Shown piece after piece: positions 59,836-64,000 of a DNA stretch of 64,000 nt (the first letter of the stretch is position 1; the number at the start of each line of letters is the position of its first letter). The position numbers and the translations under genes were made by a program. The stretch lies in assembly GCF_018131005.1 (NCBI RefSeq), contig NZ_JAFCJK010000007.1, positions 248,001 to 312,000 of the forward strand, in the 5' to 3' direction. The notes below the pieces were generated by a model. That model was not told where the DNA came from. It saw only the letters and a list, made by a program, of their open reading frames with translations, and did not search any database. This DNA is from Bradyrhizobium lablabi (GTDB lineage: Bacteria; Pseudomonadota; Alphaproteobacteria; Rhizobiales; Xanthobacteraceae).

Positions 59836-60465
59836 ATGCCGATAACGATACTCGATCTCGTCCTGCTCGGGGTGATGCTGATCTCGGGCCTGCTTGCGAT
59901 GGTGCGCGGTTTCATGCGCGAGATCCTGTCGATCGCAGCATGGGGCGCCGCGGCGCTGGTGACGCTCTATGCTTTCTCGAAGCTGCTGCCGACCGCGAAG
60001 ACTTATTTCAATAACGACACGGTCGCGGCGGTGGCTGTCGTCGCCGGCACCTTCATCGGCACGCTGATCGTGGTCTCCGTGATCACGGTGCGGATCTCCG
60101 ACATGATCCTGGATTCCCGAATCGGTGCGCTCGACCGCACGCTCGGCTTCCTGTTCGGGCTCGCCCGCGGCCTGCTGATCGTGGTCGTGGCCTTCCTGTT
60201 CTTCACCTGGCTCGTCCCGGACAAGCAGCGCCCCGATTGGGTGACGGGAGCGAAATCCCGCCTGGTGCTGCAAGGAACCGGGGATTGGCTGATGTCGCTC
60301 TTGCCTGACGACCCCGAGAACACCATCTTAAAGAAATTCAAGAAGAATAAGCCGGACGAGGACCAGGCGGACACCGACCAGGCGGCTCCTGCATCCGGCG
60401 ATGGCTACAGTAAACCTGCGCGTGACGGCCTTAAAAAGCTGATCGAGAAACCCGCGGGCCGCTGA
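59836..60465 (+). CDS. cvpA: CvpA family membrane protein
   Basis: 209 aa. Four membrane helices (ILDLVLLGVMLISGLLAMV; LSIAAWGAAALVTLYAF; VAAVAVVAGTFIGTLIVVSV; LDRTLGFLFGLARGLLIVVVAFLFFTWL), with the RGFMREILSIAAW and LGFLFGLARG motifs of CvpA. A charged Asp/Lys-rich tail is predicted cytoplasmic. It lies directly upstream of purF, the placement seen across proteobacteria, and is linked to purine regulation and envelope stress in other species. The function is unresolved. Confidence 0.92.
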   Translation: MPITILDLVLLGVMLISGLLAMVRGFMREILSIAAWGAAALVTLYAFSKLLPTAKTYFNNDTVAAVAVVAGTFIGTLIVVSVITVRISDMILDSRIGALDRTLGFLFGLARGLLIVVVAFLFFTWLVPDKQRPDWVTGAKSRLVLQGTGDWLMSLLPDDPENTILKKFKKNKPDEDQADTDQAAPASGDGYSKPARDGLKKLIEKPAGR

Positions 60466-60492
60466 CTCTTTTGTGGTCCCTAACGAGAGGCG

Positions 60493-62025
<1,533 letters not shown>

Positions 62026-62116
62026 GGCTCCAACACAACTCGATTTTGGCGATGGCCGGGCTTGTCCCGGCCATTTCTGTCTGTAATACCCGCCGCAAAG
62101 ACGCGGACGGACAGAC

Positions 62117-62857
62117 ATGACAAAACCCCTCGCCTCCCGTATCGCCCTCGTGACCGGCGCCTCGCGCGGCATCGGCTATGCCACCGCGGTCGCGTTGGCA
62201 AAAGCCGGCGCGCATGTCGTGGCGGTGGCGCGGACGCAGGGCGGGCTCGAAGAGCTCGACGATGAGATCAGAAAGGACGGCGGCAGCGCCACGCTGGTGC
62301 CGCTCAGCCTGACCGACTACGAGGGCATTGCGCGCCTCGGGCTCGCGCTGCACGAGCGCCATGGCAAGCTCGACATCCTCGTCGGCAATGCGGGCACACC
62401 CGGCCCCTCCTCGCCGCTCGGCCATATCGAATTGAAGCCGTGGAACGACGTGTTCGCAATCAACGTTACCGCAAACTTCCAGCTGATCCGCTGCATGGAC
62501 CCGCTGCTGAAAGTTTCCGACGCCGGCCGCGCGGTGTTCGTCACCTCGGGCGCGGCGCACAAGGCCAACGCCTATCTCGGCCCCTATGCGGCATCGAAGG
62601 CCGCGCTGGAAGCGCTGGTGCGCTCCTGGGCGAACGAAACGGCGAACACGAAGTTGCGCGTCAACCTGTTCAGCCCCGGCCCGATCCGCACCCGGATGCG
62701 CGCCGCTGTGTTTCCCGGCGAGGACCCGATGACGCTGGACACGCCGGCAATGGCCGCCGAATTCATCGTGCCGATGTGTTCGCCTGACTGGACCGAGACC
62801 GGCAAGCTCTACGACTACAAGGCGCGCAGGCTGATGGGTTTTCAGCCGCCGGCTTAG
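62117..62857 (+). CDS. SDR-family oxidoreductase (downstream of purF)
   Basis: 246 aa. Motifs TGASRGIG, NAGTPGP, Ser in VFVTSGAAHK, and YAASK. It resembles proteins annotated as short-chain dehydrogenase with a W/Y-rich end (DWTETGKLYDYKARRLMGF). ATG 62117. The gap from purF is 91 bases, with a short near-palindrome (gatggccggg/cccggccat, ~62050-62074), so it may be a separate transcript. The substrate is unknown. Confidence 0.9.
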   Translation: MTKPLASRIALVTGASRGIGYATAVALAKAGAHVVAVARTQGGLEELDDEIRKDGGSATLVPLSLTDYEGIARLGLALHERHGKLDILVGNAGTPGPSSPLGHIELKPWNDVFAINVTANFQLIRCMDPLLKVSDAGRAVFVTSGAAHKANAYLGPYAASKAALEALVRSWANETANTKLRVNLFSPGPIRTRMRAAVFPGEDPMTLDTPAMAAEFIVPMCSPDWTETGKLYDYKARRLMGFQPPA

Positions 62858-62858
62858 C

Positions 62859-62910
62859 TGTCATTGCGAGCGAAGCGACGCAATCCACCCTGCCGCTTGG
62901 CGAAGCATGG
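62859..62910. repeat. tcattgcgag-family repeat, shorter copy
   Basis: It begins tcattgcgagcgaagcgacg and includes a caatcca/tggattg inverted pair. It shares the left end and the caatcca core with the element at 54761, and sits just after the SDR stop. Confidence 0.65.
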
Positions 62911-63022
62911 ATTGCCTCCCGTCGTTCGCATTGACGGCCGCGGCAGTTGACTCAATTCCCTCCCCACGATTGACTGCGCTCCCACGCGGGACAAACCGCC
63001 AAGAAAAATCATGGGAGGCATC

Positions 63023-64000
63023 ATGACGCCGACGTTCAATCGCGCGCGCTCCGTTCTGTCGGGAATCATCTCCGCCTGCATCGCATCCGCAGCCCTCATC
63101 GGCCTGCCCGCACCGTCGCAGGCCGGCGACATCCCGACCTTCGCGGTCGATGCATCGTGGCCGAAGCCGCTGCCGAACAACTGGATCCTTGGCCAGGTCG
63201 GCGGCATCACCGTCGACTGGCAGGGGCATATCTGGGTGATCCATCGCCCGCGCTCACTGACCGATGACGAGAAAGGCGCAAGCCTCAACCCGCCGCGCTC
63301 GAAGTGCTGCGTCTCGGCTCCTCCTGTGCTCGAATTCGACGCGGACGGCAACCTGCTGCGCTCCTGGGGCGGCGGTGGCGAAGGCTATGAATGGGTCGGC
63401 CGCGAGCACGGCATCGAAGTCGACGAGCGCGGCTTCGTCTGGATCGGCGGCAATGCCGACAACGACAACGCGATCCTCAAATTCACGCTCGACGGCAAGT
63501 TCGTCTCGCAGATCGGTTCGATCGCACCGAGCAAGGGCTCCAACGATACCACCCAGCTCGGCAAGCCCGCAGAGACCGCGATCGACAAGGAGGCCAACGA
63601 GATCTACGTCGCCGACGGCTACGGTAATCGCCGCGTCATCGTGTTCGACGCGACCACCGGCGCGTACAAGCGGCATTGGGGCGCCTACGGCAACAAGCCC
63701 AACGACGACAAGCAACCGCCTTACGACCCCAAGGCGCCAGTGTCGCAGCAATTCGCCAACCCCGTGCATTGCGTGAAGCTCGCCAATGACGGGCTCGTCT
63801 ATGTCTGCGACCGCATTAACAACCGCATCCAGGTGTTCAAGAAGGACGGCACGTTTGTGAAGGAGTTCTTCTTCGAGAAGAACACGCTCGGCAACGGCGC
63901 GGTGTGGGACATCGCGATCTGGCCCGATCCGAAGCAGACTTACCTGCTCAGTGCCGACGGCGAGAACAACGAGATTCGCGTCATCAAGCGCGACGACGGC
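63023..64000 (+). CDS. NHL-repeat secreted protein, 5' part (cut by window end)
   Basis: 326 codons are present, from ATG 63023 (after GGGAGG) to the window end, with no stop. A signal peptide (RSVLSGIISACIASAALIGL, cleavage near QAG) is followed by beta-propeller NHL repeats: LGQVGGITVDWQGHIWVIHR, HGIEVDERGFVWIGG, PAETAIDKEANEIYVADGYG, VHCVKLANDGLVYVCDRINN, AVWDIAIWPDPKQTYLLSAD. A Cys pair (KCC) lies near residue 95. Such periplasmic propellers are often lyases or ligand-binding proteins; the identity here is unknown. Confidence 0.9.
   Translation, partial: MTPTFNRARSVLSGIISACIASAALIGLPAPSQAGDIPTFAVDASWPKPLPNNWILGQVGGITVDWQGHIWVIHRPRSLTDDEKGASLNPPRSKCCVSAPPVLEFDADGNLLRSWGGGGEGYEWVGREHGIEVDERGFVWIGGNADNDNAILKFTLDGKFVSQIGSIAPSKGSNDTTQLGKPAETAIDKEANEIYVADGYGNRRVIVFDATTGAYKRHWGAYGNKPNDDKQPPYDPKAPVSQQFANPVHCVKLANDGLVYVCDRINNRIQVFKKDGTFVKEFFFEKNTLGNGAVWDIAIWPDPKQTYLLSADGENNEIRVIKRDDG

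Overview
The window looks like a piece of chromosome from a Bradyrhizobium-type alphaproteobacterium (Nitrobacteraceae). Reasons: high GC content; HdaA next to polyphosphate kinase; an lptF-lptG-lptD-surA-pdxA-rsmA run facing a fabD-fabG-acpP-fabF-mltG-yicC-gmk run; an rpsF-rpsR-DUF2232-rplI block; and short dispersed intergenic repeats of the rhizobial mosaic type. The genus is inferred from protein resemblance and gene order; no search was run. I found no tRNA, rRNA, CRISPR array, integrase or complete insertion sequence.

1-5.4 kb: a small accessory strip. It holds an Ogt/Ada-type alkyltransferase with a damaged C-terminus, a protein of unknown function, an N-terminally short SnoaL-like gene, and a divergent SDR/HxlR pair that shares a strong inverted-repeat operator. 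A ~460 bp structured repeat (copy A), RNase D and a cold-shock protein follow. 5.4-12.4 kb: purMN facing away from a CDP-alcohol phosphatidyltransferase, hdaA, ppk and ppx (purine synthesis, phospholipid synthesis, replication control and polyphosphate metabolism).

12.5-18.5 kb: the most unusual part. Four minus-strand genes are tightly packed: a degenerate class III nucleotide-cyclase domain fused to a STAND ATPase and helical repeats, then a small SrpA-type catalase, an unknown protein and a DyP-type heme peroxidase. This looks like a signal-responsive heme-peroxidase operon. 18.8-26 kb: TerC, Ndk, a His/Gly/Tyr-rich secreted peptide, a small unknown protein, an ABC-F ATPase, a lipoprotein, HolC and PepA.

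26-34.8 kb: outer-membrane biogenesis (LptF, LptG, LptD, SurA-like) co-oriented with PdxA, RsmA and a zinc alcohol dehydrogenase. 36-43 kb: fatty-acid synthesis (FabD, FabG, ACP, FabF) with MltG, YicC and Gmk on the opposite strand. 43-45 kb: a membrane desaturase co-transcribed with a TetR regulator that has its own palindromic operator. 45-54.7 kb: ribosomal proteins S6, S18 and L9 with DUF2232, a c-type-heme protein with a long low-complexity tail, a cyclopropane-fatty-acid-synthase-like methyltransferase, DnaB, Alr and exonuclease III. 54.7-55.5 kb: a gene-free stretch with an inverted-repeat element and copy B of the ~460 bp repeat, inverted relative to copy A. 55.6-64 kb: membrane proteins including an ICMT-like protein and a TauE/SafE transporter, then RadA, CvpA, PurF, an SDR and the 5' part of an NHL-repeat secreted protein cut by the window end.

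The observations I rate highest are the cyclase/STAND-catalase-DyP operon and the two inverted copies of the ~460 bp repeat. The repeat's nested hairpins keep pairing through compensatory base changes, which suggests selection on a folded nucleic acid rather than on the overlapping open frames.
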